A stretch of 64,000 bases of DNA. Origin: AC-32 sp963813435 (lineage in GTDB: Bacteria; Actinomycetota; Thermoleophilia; Gaiellales; Gaiellaceae). Below are positions 16,215-24,931 of the stretch, piece by piece (within the stretch, counting starts at the first letter, position 1; each line of letters begins with the position of its first letter). The DNA lies in assembly GCA_963813435.1 (NCBI GenBank), contig CAWEYY010000003.1:434001-498000 (forward strand), read 5' to 3'. Made by a program: the position numbers and the translations under genes. The notes under the pieces are model-generated. The model was given only the letters and a program-made list of their open reading frames with translations. It was not told the DNA's origin and made no database searches.

Positions 16215-17370
16215 TCAGCGGTGGCCGATTGCGGACAGCTGCTCGGCCAGGCGACGGCGGAATGACGGCAGGAGCGCAAGTGTGCGCAGCGCCACATTCC
16301 GCAGCGGGCGAACAGCGCGCGGGGCAGTGGCCAGTCGGGTGAGGCGGTGGGCAAGCGCAACCACTTGAATCGCCTCGGCGCGACTGCCGGCCGCATAGGC
16401 GTCGAGCTCGTCCTCGCGACCTTCCCGCAGGGCGACCGACAGCGCGTCCCCGAGCGTCACCGCATCGCGCAGGCTGAGGTTCATGCCTTGCCCACCTGCA
16501 GGGCTGTGCGTATGCGCGGAGTCGCCGGCGAGCAGTATCCGCCCGGACCGGTAGCGGTCCGCCACCCGCTCGTGGATCCGGAACCTGGATCCCCAGATCA
16601 CCTCCGTCACCTTGACCGCCGTACGACTCGGGCCGCGGGTGTCGAGCAGTCGCTGCGCATACGGGACGTCCGGCTGCTCGGGTGCATCGTCGACTTCCGC
16701 CACGAGCCGAAAGGACCCGTCCGGGAGCGGCGCCACGACCAACATGCCCGGCGTGGAGAAGAACAGCAACACCTGGTCCGCCGGCAAGCCGCCCTCCACG
16801 CGGACGTCGGCCAGCGAGAAGGACAGCGACAGCGTGTCGTCGCCATCGTGCCCGAGGCCAGCCTGGTCGCGGATCGTGCTGTTCATGCCGTCGGCGGCAA
16901 CGACGTACCGGGCCTTGATCGTCTCGCCGCTCTCCAGCGTGACCTCGGCGCCGTCGGCTGTCTGGCTCACCCCGGTGGCGAGGTACGGGCGATGGACGCT
17001 GCCCCCGAGCTCCTCGAGGCGATCGAGCAGGACCTGTTCGGTGATGTTCTGCGGGACCATCAGCGTGTATGGGTACTCCGTCGGGAGCCGGTCGAACTGG
17101 ACAGGCACGAGCTCCCGATCACCGTCCCGGATGCTGAATCGCTGAGCCTGGATACCGAGCCCCGCCAGCCGCTCCGAGACGCCGATCCGCTCGAGCATCT
17201 CGAGGGTCCGCGCATGCACGACAGCGGCTCGCGAGGTATTCGCAGCCGGTCGCCTGCCGATCGACCACCGTGACGTCGTGGCCATGCCCGGTCAAGGAGA
17301 CGGCAACCGCCAGCCCCGCCGGCCCTGCACCCACCACGAGCACATCGGTCCGGCCAGGAAGCTCGCTCAT
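16215..17370 (-). pseudogene. FAD-dependent aromatic-ring monooxygenase, single-base frameshift
   Basis: The first frame reads MSELPGRTDVLVVGAGPAGL then VVDRQA, the Rossmann FAD motif of PheA/TetX/RebC-type hydroxylases. The rest (NTSRAAVVHARTLEMLERIG, RILLAGDSAHTHSPAGGQGMN, LTRLATAP) lies in another frame. One extra base at about 17244 explains the break: removing it joins DRQATG to ANTSRA, the normal family sequence. The GDxAHxxxPxGGxGxN FAD/ribityl motif is intact. Full length would be about 385 residues. A good Shine-Dalgarno (AAGGAG) precedes the ATG at 17370. It is either a recent pseudogene or an assembly indel. It follows the MMPL exporter on the same strand. Confidence 0.8.
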
Positions 17371-17393
17371 GTCATCTCCTTCTCGGGACCGTT

Positions 17394-19700
17394 CTAGGTC
17401 CGGGGCTCGAGTGCGGTCGGCGCCGTCGGTGGCGTCGGCTTCTCGGCCGCGCCTTCGGGCTCCAATCGAGGCAGCCACTCGAGCCACCTCGGCAGGTACC
17501 AGTTCCAGTCCCCGAGCAGCATCATCGAGGCGGGCAGCAGCACGGCCCTGACGATCGTCGCGTCGATCAGGACGGCGGCCGCGAGCCCGATCCCCAGCTG
17601 CTGCAGCACGATGATCGAGCCGGTCGCGAAGACCGCGAACACGAGCACCATCACGAGCGCCGCGCTTGTGACGACGCCTGCGGTCGTCTTGATCCCGTGC
17701 GAGACCGCCTCGGGAGTCGACAGCCCGCGATCCCGGGCCTCGCTGATCCGGCTGATGATGAAGACGTGGTAGTCCATCGAGAGCCCGAACAGGATCACGA
17801 ACAGGAAGATGGGCAGGAACGAGGTGATGCCGCCCGTGTAGTCGAAGCCGAGCAGCCCCTTGGCCCACCCGTGCTGGAAGACGAGCACGAGGACGCCGTA
17901 CGCGGCGGCGACGGAGAGCAGGTTGAGGATGACCGCCTTCGCCGCGATGACCAGCGAGCGGAACGAGATGAGCAGCAGAACGAAGGCGAAGATGAGCACG
18001 AAAGCGAACACGAGCGGCGCCGACTTGTTCATCGCCGAGCGCGAATCCATGTCGACCGCGGTCCCGCCCGCCACGCCGTATTCGACGTCGGAGAGCGTGC
18101 CGATCGTCTCGGGAACGATCTCCTCCCGAAGCCTCGTCACGCCGGACCGGGAAAGTGCATTGCTCCCGTTGCCGGCGAGCGGGACGCTGATCGTCTCGGC
18201 GGTCCCTTGTGAATTGAACTCGGTTTCGACCGTTCCCTTCGGGGCGATCGTCGCGGCACGCGTGCGGAGCTCGGCCACCCTCGCCTGCACATCTGGCGCG
18301 TTCACGTTTTCCGCCTTCACGACGACCGTCGCCGTGTGCAGCTCGCTCGGGAACGCCTTGTTGATGCGGTTGTAGGTCTGGACGGCCTTGAGGTTCTGCG
18401 GGAGCGCCTCCGGTGGGATCTGAACCGTCTTCAGGCTCAACGCCGGGAGCGCGATCGCGACGAGCAGGCCCGCGGAGAGGACCGCGTACAGAGCCGGCCG
18501 CGCGAGCACGCGATCGAGGATCCAGCCCCAGAAGCGGCTGTCCCCGTCACCTCGCTGCGCCCGGTGCAGGAACGGCACCCGCCCCTTCTCGACGCGGTCG
18601 CCGAGCCCGGAGAGCACCGCGGGCAGCACGGTCAGCGACCCCAGCATCGCGATCGCGACGACCAGGATCGTGCCGACGGCGAACGACGAGAACGCAGGAT
18701 CGCCCGCGAAGAACATGCCCGCCATGGCGATCATGACCGTCAGGCCCGAGATGAGGACCGAGCGCCCCGAGGTTGCCGCGGCAGCCTCGAGGGCGGCCGA
18801 CTCGCTTCGGCCTGCGGCCCGCTCCTCGCGTTCCCGTTTGAGATAGAAGAGCGAGTAGTCGACGCCGACCGCGAGCCCGATCAGCAGGATCACCTCTTTG
18901 ACCTGCGCGTCCATCGCCAGGAGATGGCTCGGTATGGCGATCAGGAACATGGCTGCGATCACGGACGTGAGCGCCAGCAGCAACGGGATGCCGGCGGCGA
19001 CAAGCGCACCGAACGTGATCAGCAGGATGATCAGGGTGAGCGGCAGCGACAGGAGGCCGGCCTTGGCGAGATCCTTGGTGAACTGGCCCTCGACCTCACG
19101 CTCGGCGCTGCCGTCGCCGAACTCGGCGATCCGCAGGTCCGGATGTGACTTCTGCACGCCGATGACCGCATCCTCGACGGGCTTCGAGATCTTCATCGCG
19201 TCCTGCGGCGAGCTGTTGAACTCGAAGTTCACGAGCGCCGAGTGGCCGTCCCGCGAGATCTGAGAGCCGTTGTCCGCGCCGTACGGCGAGTCGATCTTGC
19301 GGACGACGGCAAACGGCCTGATCGTGCGGACGACATCGTCAACTGCGGCGCGAAAGGCAGGATCGCTCGCGGTCAGCGTCGCGCTCTGAACGAGCACCGT
19401 CTCGCTGGCCTTCGGGCCGAACTCCTTGTCGACGAGCCTGGTCACGCGGCCCGATTCGCCGGGAATCGCATCGTTGCGCTGGAGCTCGGTCGTGCCGGTC
19501 TTGATCCCGACCAGGACCGCGACCACGACGAATGCGAGCCAGCCGAGGATGGCGATCTTCCGGTGCTGAGCGCTCCAGCGGCCCATGCGCGCCGGGAAGT
19601 TGGCCCGCCGCTGCGGTTCGGCCGCCGAGCCGGCTGGCTCTCTCTCGGTCGCCGTATCGTTCGAGTCGTCCGGGTCGTCCTGGATCACGCGCGTCTTCAT
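17394..19700 (-). CDS. MMPL/RND family membrane transporter
   Basis: A 768-residue inner-membrane exporter of the MMPL type (lipids or drugs, proton-driven). Twelve membrane segments in two halves are visible: one segment near ILGWLAFVVVAVLVG, a large extracytoplasmic loop, then blocks such as LTLIILLITFGALVAAGIPL and LIGLAVGVDYSLFYLKRERE (the GxxxDY motif). The second half has the same pattern (FVILFGLSMDYHVFIISRI, with DY). The cytoplasmic tail is proline-rich. The strong GAGAGGAG site precedes the ATG. It lies downstream of a two-component pair on the same strand, which may control it. Confidence 0.92.
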   Translation of the reverse strand: MKTRVIQDDPDDSNDTATEREPAGSAAEPQRRANFPARMGRWSAQHRKIAILGWLAFVVVAVLVGIKTGTTELQRNDAIPGESGRVTRLVDKEFGPKASETVLVQSATLTASDPAFRAAVDDVVRTIRPFAVVRKIDSPYGADNGSQISRDGHSALVNFEFNSSPQDAMKISKPVEDAVIGVQKSHPDLRIAEFGDGSAEREVEGQFTKDLAKAGLLSLPLTLIILLITFGALVAAGIPLLLALTSVIAAMFLIAIPSHLLAMDAQVKEVILLIGLAVGVDYSLFYLKREREERAAGRSESAALEAAAATSGRSVLISGLTVMIAMAGMFFAGDPAFSSFAVGTILVVAIAMLGSLTVLPAVLSGLGDRVEKGRVPFLHRAQRGDGDSRFWGWILDRVLARPALYAVLSAGLLVAIALPALSLKTVQIPPEALPQNLKAVQTYNRINKAFPSELHTATVVVKAENVNAPDVQARVAELRTRAATIAPKGTVETEFNSQGTAETISVPLAGNGSNALSRSGVTRLREEIVPETIGTLSDVEYGVAGGTAVDMDSRSAMNKSAPLVFAFVLIFAFVLLLISFRSLVIAAKAVILNLLSVAAAYGVLVLVFQHGWAKGLLGFDYTGGITSFLPIFLFVILFGLSMDYHVFIISRISEARDRGLSTPEAVSHGIKTTAGVVTSAALVMVLVFAVFATGSIIVLQQLGIGLAAAVLIDATIVRAVLLPASMMLLGDWNWYLPRWLEWLPRLEPEGAAEKPTPPTAPTALEPRT

Positions 19701-19803
19701 CGCTCTCCTCTCGCCCTACGGGGATCGACCCAAGCTCGCAGCTGCCATATCCGGGCGGAAGGCGGGAGACTTGCCGTTTCGGGGGGCGGGTTTCTGGTGT
19801 CCG

Positions 19804-20448
19804 CTAGGAGCGCAGGTAGAGCAGCACGGCCAACACGCGGCGCGACTCGCTCCCGCTGGAAGGGAGGCCGAGCTTGCCGAAGATGCTGGAGACGTACTTC
19901 TCCACCGCTCGGAGCGTGATCACGAGCTTGTCCGCGATGCCCTGGTTGGAACAGCCCTCGGCCATCAGCTCGAGCACCTCGCGCTCGCGGGGAGTCAGCT
20001 CCTCGAGTGGGTCGTCGCTGCGGCGCTTGGCCAGGAGCGTGGAGACGATGATCGGGTCGATCGCGGAGCCGCCCTCTGCGACCCGCCGAACCGCGCTGAT
20101 GAACTCCTTCACGTCGCCGATCCGGTCCTTGAGCAGGTATCCGGCTCCTTCGGCGGAGTCCGCGAGCAGCTTCATCGCCAGGCCGATCTCGACGTACTGC
20201 GACAGGACGAGCACTCCGACCCCAGGATGGTGGGCTCGGATCTCGAGCGCCGCACGCAGCCCCTCGTCGTTGTGAGTGGGCGGAAGCCGGACGTCGACGA
20301 TGGCCACGTCGGGGGAGTAGCTGCGCACCTGCAGCAGCAGGTCGTCTGCTGTGTCGCTGGAGCCGGCGACATCGAAGCCGTTCTCTCCCAGGAGCCGGGC
20401 GAGCCCCTCCCGCAGGAGGACGCTGTCCTCGGCGATCACGACGCGCAC
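19804..20448 (-). CDS. NarL/LuxR-family response regulator
   Basis: 214 residues. Receiver domain: VRVVIAEDSVLLREGLARLL with acidic ED, phosphoacceptor Asp in DVAIVDVRLPP (about 54), and Lys in GYLLKDRIGD (about 106). The C-terminal HTH is LTPREREVLELMAEGCSNQG then IADKLVITLRAVEKYVSSIF. The GTG at 20448 starts 13 nt inside the kinase gene, so kinase and regulator are translationally coupled. Between output and receiver the family spacing is normal. Targets may include the adjacent MMPL gene. Confidence 0.9.
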   Translation of the reverse strand: MRVVIAEDSVLLREGLARLLGENGFDVAGSSDTADDLLLQVRSYSPDVAIVDVRLPPTHNDEGLRAALEIRAHHPGVGVLVLSQYVEIGLAMKLLADSAEGAGYLLKDRIGDVKEFISAVRRVAEGGSAIDPIIVSTLLAKRRSDDPLEELTPREREVLELMAEGCSNQGIADKLVITLRAVEKYVSSIFGKLGLPSSGSESRRVLAVLLYLRS

Positions 20449-22223
20449 GGGATCTCCGCTCTCACGCGCGTGCCGCCGCCGACCGGGCTCCACACTCGGA
20501 GCCGCCCGCCAAGAGCCTCGACCCGATCCGCGAGACCGCGCAGGCCCGATCCGCGCTCCGTGTCGGCGCCACCGATGCCGTCGTCGGCGACCTCGACGAG
20601 AAGCTGTCCATCGCTGCGGGTGACCTCGACCGTCGCAGACGACGCCTCTGCGTGCTTGCTGAGATTCGCGAGACTCTCCGACACGAGGTAGTACGCCGCC
20701 ACCTCGAGCTGGTCGGGCAGACGTTCTCCGACCCGCAACGTGAGGCGGATCGGGACCGGAGCGCGGGCGACGAGCTGCTCCAGCGCGACGTCGAGCCCGT
20801 GCCCGCTCACGACGGCCGGATGGATCCCGTGCGCGACCTCGCGAAGCTCCGCCAGGGAGGCCGCGATCTCACGCCGCACGAAACCGAGCCGCTCGCTGAG
20901 GGCCGGATCGTCTTCCAGCTGCTCTTCGAGGAGGCTCAGCTCGAGCGAGAGTGCGATCAACCGCTGCTGTGCTCCGTCGTGCAGATTGCGCTCCAGGCGC
21001 TGTCGTTCCTTCTGCTCCGCCTCGATCACGCGGAAGCGCGATCCGCGTAGCTCTTCGAGCCGTGCCTTCAGCTCGGCATGCAGCCGCCCGTTTTCGATCG
21101 CGATTCCCGCTGCTGCCGTTACGGCGTCGAGCAGCTCGGGGTCGTCTGCCAGCGCCGGATCGTGGAGCAGCGCCGCGACGTGCACCCCGTCCCGGTCGAT
21201 CGGCGTCAGCCTCTGCTGCGCGTCGGGGCCGGGCAACTCGACACCCCGGCCTTCGTGATCGGCGTAGCTCCCGAACTCGGGCAACCAGTACGCGAGCGTC
21301 AACGACGGATCGCGCAGGGCGCCCGCGAGGACATCTCGAAGATCGGCCGGCGCGGGATCGTCTCGCAGCTCGATGAACAGCTCTGCGACCGTCGAGCGCG
21401 CGAGACGTGAGTGAAGGATGCCGCCCAGGACCACCAAAGGAATTGCGATGTAGGCCCCGAGCACGAGCCACCTCGCCGTCTCGAACTCGACCTGGAACTT
21501 GTCCAGGCCCACCAGGATCGATGCCAGCAGGATGGCCGCCGAGCCGACGAGCACGGGCACGAGCACGCGCCGGAGAGGAGGGCTTGCGTGGATCCAGCGC
21601 CTCGAGAGCCTCACGGCAAGGACGACCGAGGCCGTCACGACCAGCGCGCGCTGGGCCGAGTCGACGTGCCCGGCAACGCTCGAGCTCGGCCACGCCAGCA
21701 GCACGTTCCTGCCGTCGCCCGGATCGAAGAAGAGCAGCCAGAGAAGCTCGAGCGGAACAGCCATGAGCGCGAACATCGAGATGACAACGACGTCGAACGT
21801 GGACGTCAGTCGTCCGTGTGGAAACGAGAGGAGAAACAGCACGAAGAAGACGACCCAAGCGTCGCCGATCCACATCCCGGACGTGAACAGGAGCGGCGCA
21901 TGTGCCTGGGTCAGGATCTGGGCGGTCAGGTACACGTAGCCGACCAGCGTCATGAGCGGACCGAGCCGGTTCTCCGGCCGACGTCCCCACGCATAGAGCC
22001 CGCTCCCCACGAAGGCCCAGCCGACGAGCACGCTGAGAGCCCTTGTCGCGTCGACGCCCTCGACGCCGCTCTCGGCGACCGTCATCAACAGCGCAGCGGC
22101 GCCGGCGGCGAACGCGAGCAGCCAGAGCGCGGGTCGAAGCCTGCTCGCGGCTTGTGGGCCGTCGCGGCCGTTGCGGTTCCGGGGAGAGCCCACGCTCGCG
22201 GCGAGAGCCTCTGAGGTGGCCAC
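20436..22223 (-). CDS. Membrane histidine kinase, NarX/DesK type (HisKA_3)
   Basis: 595 residues. The N-terminal half has about eight hydrophobic segments (from LWLLAFAAGAAALLM to IAIPLVVLGGIL), a membrane sensor. A GAF-like linker (AVTAAAGIAIENGRLHAELK) follows, then HisKA_3 RQRLERNLHDGAQQRLIALS with the phosphorylated His, and an HATPase domain (VSESLANLSKHAEA, VADDGIGGA, GSGLRGLADRVEALGG). GTG at 22223 is chosen because AGAGGAG lies 5 nt upstream; an earlier in-frame start lacks a ribosome site. A TATTGT -10-like box lies at 22268-22273. It pairs with the overlapping response regulator. Confidence 0.88.
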   Translation of the reverse strand: MATSEALAASVGSPRNRNGRDGPQAASRLRPALWLLAFAAGAAALLMTVAESGVEGVDATRALSVLVGWAFVGSGLYAWGRRPENRLGPLMTLVGYVYLTAQILTQAHAPLLFTSGMWIGDAWVVFFVLFLLSFPHGRLTSTFDVVVISMFALMAVPLELLWLLFFDPGDGRNVLLAWPSSSVAGHVDSAQRALVVTASVVLAVRLSRRWIHASPPLRRVLVPVLVGSAAILLASILVGLDKFQVEFETARWLVLGAYIAIPLVVLGGILHSRLARSTVAELFIELRDDPAPADLRDVLAGALRDPSLTLAYWLPEFGSYADHEGRGVELPGPDAQQRLTPIDRDGVHVAALLHDPALADDPELLDAVTAAAGIAIENGRLHAELKARLEELRGSRFRVIEAEQKERQRLERNLHDGAQQRLIALSLELSLLEEQLEDDPALSERLGFVRREIAASLAELREVAHGIHPAVVSGHGLDVALEQLVARAPVPIRLTLRVGERLPDQLEVAAYYLVSESLANLSKHAEASSATVEVTRSDGQLLVEVADDGIGGADTERGSGLRGLADRVEALGGRLRVWSPVGGGTRVRAEIPCAS

Positions 22224-22319
22224 GCCTGCTCCTCTCTGACCCGGGTTGCCGTCCGAAGTGCCCGCCCACAATAACCTGCGCCCGCCTCGGTTTTCCGAAT
22301 CCGAGCCCGACGCGCTCGA

Positions 22320-22720
22320 TCAGGCGTGCTCGCCGCGGCCGTGGAAGACGGCCTCGACGTTGTTGCCGTCGGAATCGGCGACGAACGTTAGCCGTGATCC
22401 TCCCTCGCGAACCGTGTACGGCTCGCGCTCGGGCTCGATCCCCTGCTCCTTCAGTCGAGCGAGGGTGGCGTCAAGGTCGTCGACACCGACCGCGATGTGC
22501 CCGTAGCCCGTGCCGAGCTCGTAACTGCGGCCGTCGTGGTTGTAGGTCAGCTCGAGCACGTTCTCCTGGTCGCCGATCGAGAAGAAGTAGTTGGTCGCCT
22601 CGACCTGGCCGTCGCGACGATGTCCATCTCCCGCGAGAAGCGGAAGCCGAGCGCCTGGTAGAAGTCCCGGCTGCGCTCGGGATCGGTAATCCGGCACATG
22701 GTGTGGAGATAGCGGCTCAT
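22320..22720 (-). pseudogene. VOC/glyoxalase I-like protein, frameshifted
   Basis: The first frame encodes MSRYLHTMCRITDPERSRDF then YQALGFRF, and the second encodes DGQVEATNYFFSIGDQENVL to the end (AVFHGRGEHA). Together they make a normal 133-residue lactoylglutathione-lyase-like VOC protein, with metal ligands His6 and Glu in the C-terminal NNVEAV. One base is missing near 22616, between DIV and RDG. It would isomerise a thiol hemithioacetal if repaired. Two other damaged VOC genes lie within 7.5 kb. The cause may be decay or an indel error. Confidence 0.75.
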
Positions 22721-22780
22721 GACCGATCCCACTTCGCAGGGCGTTCCTCAGCCGAGGAGCTAGAAGCCGTCGATGCCGCC

Positions 22781-22829
22781 TATGCTTGCTTGAGCCGAGC
22801 GTTCGTTTGCTCGGCAGGAGAGGAAGGAG
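22781..22829 (+). promoter_or_regulatory. Promoter, leader hairpin and RBS of the acyl-CoA synthetase
   Basis: TATGCT at 22781-22786 is a good -10. GCCGAGC (22794-22800) pairs with GCTCGGC (22809-22815), and AGGAAGGAG at 22821-22829 is a strong ribosome site. The hairpin ends 5 nt before that site, so it could modulate translation. Confidence 0.5.
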
Positions 22830-22835
22830 CCCGCC

Positions 22836-24752
22836 ATAGGCCGATTTGCCGACGTGTACCGGCGCTCGCTGGATCAGGCGGATGAGTTCTGGGCCGAGGC
22901 CGCTGCCGAGATCGACTGGATCGAGCCGTGGCATCGGGTGTTCGACGATTCTCGGGCGCCGATGTTCCGCTGGTTCACCGGAGGTCGCCTCAACACCTGC
23001 TACAACGCTCTCGACCGCCACGTCGAGCGTGGGCGAGGCGAGCAGCCGGCCCTGATCTACGACTCTCCGGTGACGGAGACGGTCGGTGTCCTCACCTTTC
23101 GCGAGCTGCGCGACGCGGTTGCGACCTTCGCGGGCACGCTGTCGGCGCAGGGAGTAGAACGCGGCGACCGGGTCGTCGTCTATATGCCGATGGTGCCCGA
23201 GGCGGTGATCGCGATGCTCGCGTGCGCCCGGATCGGGGCGGTGCACTCGGTGGTCTTCGGCGGCTTCGCGGCCAACGAGCTGGCGAGCCGGATCGATGAC
23301 GCGAAGCCGAAGGTCGTCGTCTCGGCCTCCTGCGGCATCGAGCCGGGGCGCGTGGTCGCATACAAACCGCTGCTGGACGCGGCGGTCGAGATGGCTGAGG
23401 CGAAGCCCGAGCGCTGCATCATCCTTCAGCGCCCGACCCTCGAGGCTGAGCTCGATGCCGATCGTGACCTCGACTGGGACGAAGCGGTCTCTGCCGCCGA
23501 GCCCACCGCCTGTGTCCCGGTCGAGGCCGCAGACCCGCTCTACATCCTCTACACCTCGGGGACGACGGGCCAGCCGAAAGGGATCGTGCGCGACAACGGC
23601 GGACATGCAGTCGCGCTCGAATGGACGATGAAGCACATCTATGACGTCGAGCCCGGCGAGGTCTACTGGGCGGCCTCCGACGTCGGCTGGGTGGTCGGAC
23701 ACTCCTACATCGTCTACGCGCCGCTCTTCCACGGCTGCACGACCGTCCTCTACGAGGGCAAGCCGGTAGGCACCCCCGACGCGGGCGCGTTCTGGCGGGT
23801 GATCGCACAGCACGGGGTTTCCACGCTCTTCACGGCGCCGACCGCCTTCCGGGCCATCCGTCAACAGGATCCCGAGGGCAGCCAGATCGGTCGCTACGAC
23901 CTCGCCGGCTTTCGCACGCTCTTCCTGGCGGGGGAGCGCTGCGACCCGGAGACGCTTCGCTGGGCCGAGAAGATGCTGCGAGTGCCGGTGATCGACCACT
24001 GGTGGCAGACAGAGACCGGCTGGGCGATCGCCGCGAATTGTCTCGGCATCGAGCGCCTGCCCGTCGTGCCGGGATCGCCGACCCGGGCCGTGCCGGGCTG
24101 GGACATCCGGGTACTGGATCCCGGCGGTAAGGAGGCGCCGCACGGGCAGGTGGGGGCGCTCGTCGTCAAGCTGCCGATGCCGCCCGGCTCGTCCCCGACG
24201 CTCTGGAACGCGGACGAGCGTTTCCGCGAGACGTACCTCTCGGCCTTCCCCGGCTACTACCAGACCGCCGACGCCGGATACATCGACGAGGACGGCTACG
24301 TCTTCGTCATGGCGCGCACCGACGACATCATCAACGTGGCGGGCCACCGGCTCTCGACCGGCGCAATGGAGGAGGTGCTGGCCTCGCATCCAGCTGTGGC
24401 CGAGTGTGCGGTGATCGGCGTGGCAGATGAGCTCAAGGGGCAGGTGCCGGTTGGCTTCCTCGTCCTCAAGGCAGGAGTCGAGCGCTCAAACGACGAGATC
24501 GTCATTGAGGTCGCCCAGATGGTGCGCGACGAGATTGGGCCGGTGGCCGCGTTCAAGACTGCGGCCGTTGTCGAGCGTCTGCCTAAGACGCGGTCCGGCA
24601 AGATCCTGCGCGGCACGATGCGTCGGATCGCCGATGGCGAGGAGTACTCCGTGCCCGCCACCATTGATGACCCTGCGATCCTCGAAGAGATCACCGGAAC
24701 CTTGCAGGTGCTCGGCTACGGTCGCTCGAACGTCGTCACCATAGACAGCTGA
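22836..24752 (+). CDS. prpE: Acyl-CoA synthetase, propionyl/acetyl-CoA ligase type (PrpE-like)
   Basis: About 638 residues. It activates a short carboxylic acid with ATP and CoA through an acyl-adenylate. It has RWFTGGRLNTCYNALDRHV (N-terminal ACS/PrpE signature), P-loop-like LYILYTSGTTGQPKGIVRDN, HWWQTETGW, the hinge YVFVMARTDDIINVAGHRLS, and the acetylatable Lys in LPKTRSGKILRGTMRRIA. These favour PrpE-type over AcsA but do not fix the substrate. The start is odd. The ribosome site at 22821-22829 is 6 nt from an in-frame ATA (22836), which begins the conserved GRFADVYRRS, while the first canonical start (GTG 22854) is 24 nt from it. An ATA start is proposed. Confidence 0.88.
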   Translation: MGRFADVYRRSLDQADEFWAEAAAEIDWIEPWHRVFDDSRAPMFRWFTGGRLNTCYNALDRHVERGRGEQPALIYDSPVTETVGVLTFRELRDAVATFAGTLSAQGVERGDRVVVYMPMVPEAVIAMLACARIGAVHSVVFGGFAANELASRIDDAKPKVVVSASCGIEPGRVVAYKPLLDAAVEMAEAKPERCIILQRPTLEAELDADRDLDWDEAVSAAEPTACVPVEAADPLYILYTSGTTGQPKGIVRDNGGHAVALEWTMKHIYDVEPGEVYWAASDVGWVVGHSYIVYAPLFHGCTTVLYEGKPVGTPDAGAFWRVIAQHGVSTLFTAPTAFRAIRQQDPEGSQIGRYDLAGFRTLFLAGERCDPETLRWAEKMLRVPVIDHWWQTETGWAIAANCLGIERLPVVPGSPTRAVPGWDIRVLDPGGKEAPHGQVGALVVKLPMPPGSSPTLWNADERFRETYLSAFPGYYQTADAGYIDEDGYVFVMARTDDIINVAGHRLSTGAMEEVLASHPAVAECAVIGVADELKGQVPVGFLVLKAGVERSNDEIVIEVAQMVRDEIGPVAAFKTAAVVERLPKTRSGKILRGTMRRIADGEEYSVPATIDDPAILEEITGTLQVLGYGRSNVVTIDS

Positions 24753-24788
24753 GAACGAGGCGAAATCTCTCGAGCCGTAGAGCCGAAC

Positions 24789-24830
24789 CTCAACTCAACC
24801 TTTGAAGCTAGCCATCGGGGTCAGCAACGA
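24789..24830. repeat. Dispersed short repeat, copy A
   Basis: Core TCAACCTTTGAAGCTAGCC at 24795-24813. It matches copies at 26931-26962 and 29607-29648, and shares the preceding CTCAAC with the last one. It coincides with the 3' end of a VOC gene remnant. Confidence 0.55.
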
Positions 24831-24925
24831 AAGCAAACGGGAGCCGCCCTCACGCACTGGGTAGTGCTCGCGCTCGGGCTCGATGCCCTGCTCGGCCAGC
24901 GGATCCTCGAGCTCACCGCCGCCTA
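24808..24925 (-). pseudogene. Fragment of a second VOC/glyoxalase gene
   Basis: Reading leftwards, LAEQGIEPEREHYPVREGGS then FAFVADPDG and a stop match the C-terminal half of the VOC protein at 22320-22720 (LKEQGIEPEREPYTVREGGS then LTFVADSDG). A frame change is needed within the CGTTTGC stretch. Only about 40 residues remain. There is no N-terminal half and no start. It is a relic left beside the XRE-TPR gene. Confidence 0.65.
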
Positions 24926-24931
24926 GCGCCG

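Noticed and set aside
17244..17262. Programmed ribosomal frameshifting in the FAD monooxygenase
   Set aside because: No slippery heptamer or downstream structure is seen, and the family is not known to use frameshifting; a simple one-base insertion explains it.
22320..24389. Long minus-strand frame covering the acyl-CoA synthetase
   Set aside because: Only its last 100 residues are real (VOC protein, after a frameshift). The rest is antisense to a well-conserved synthetase.
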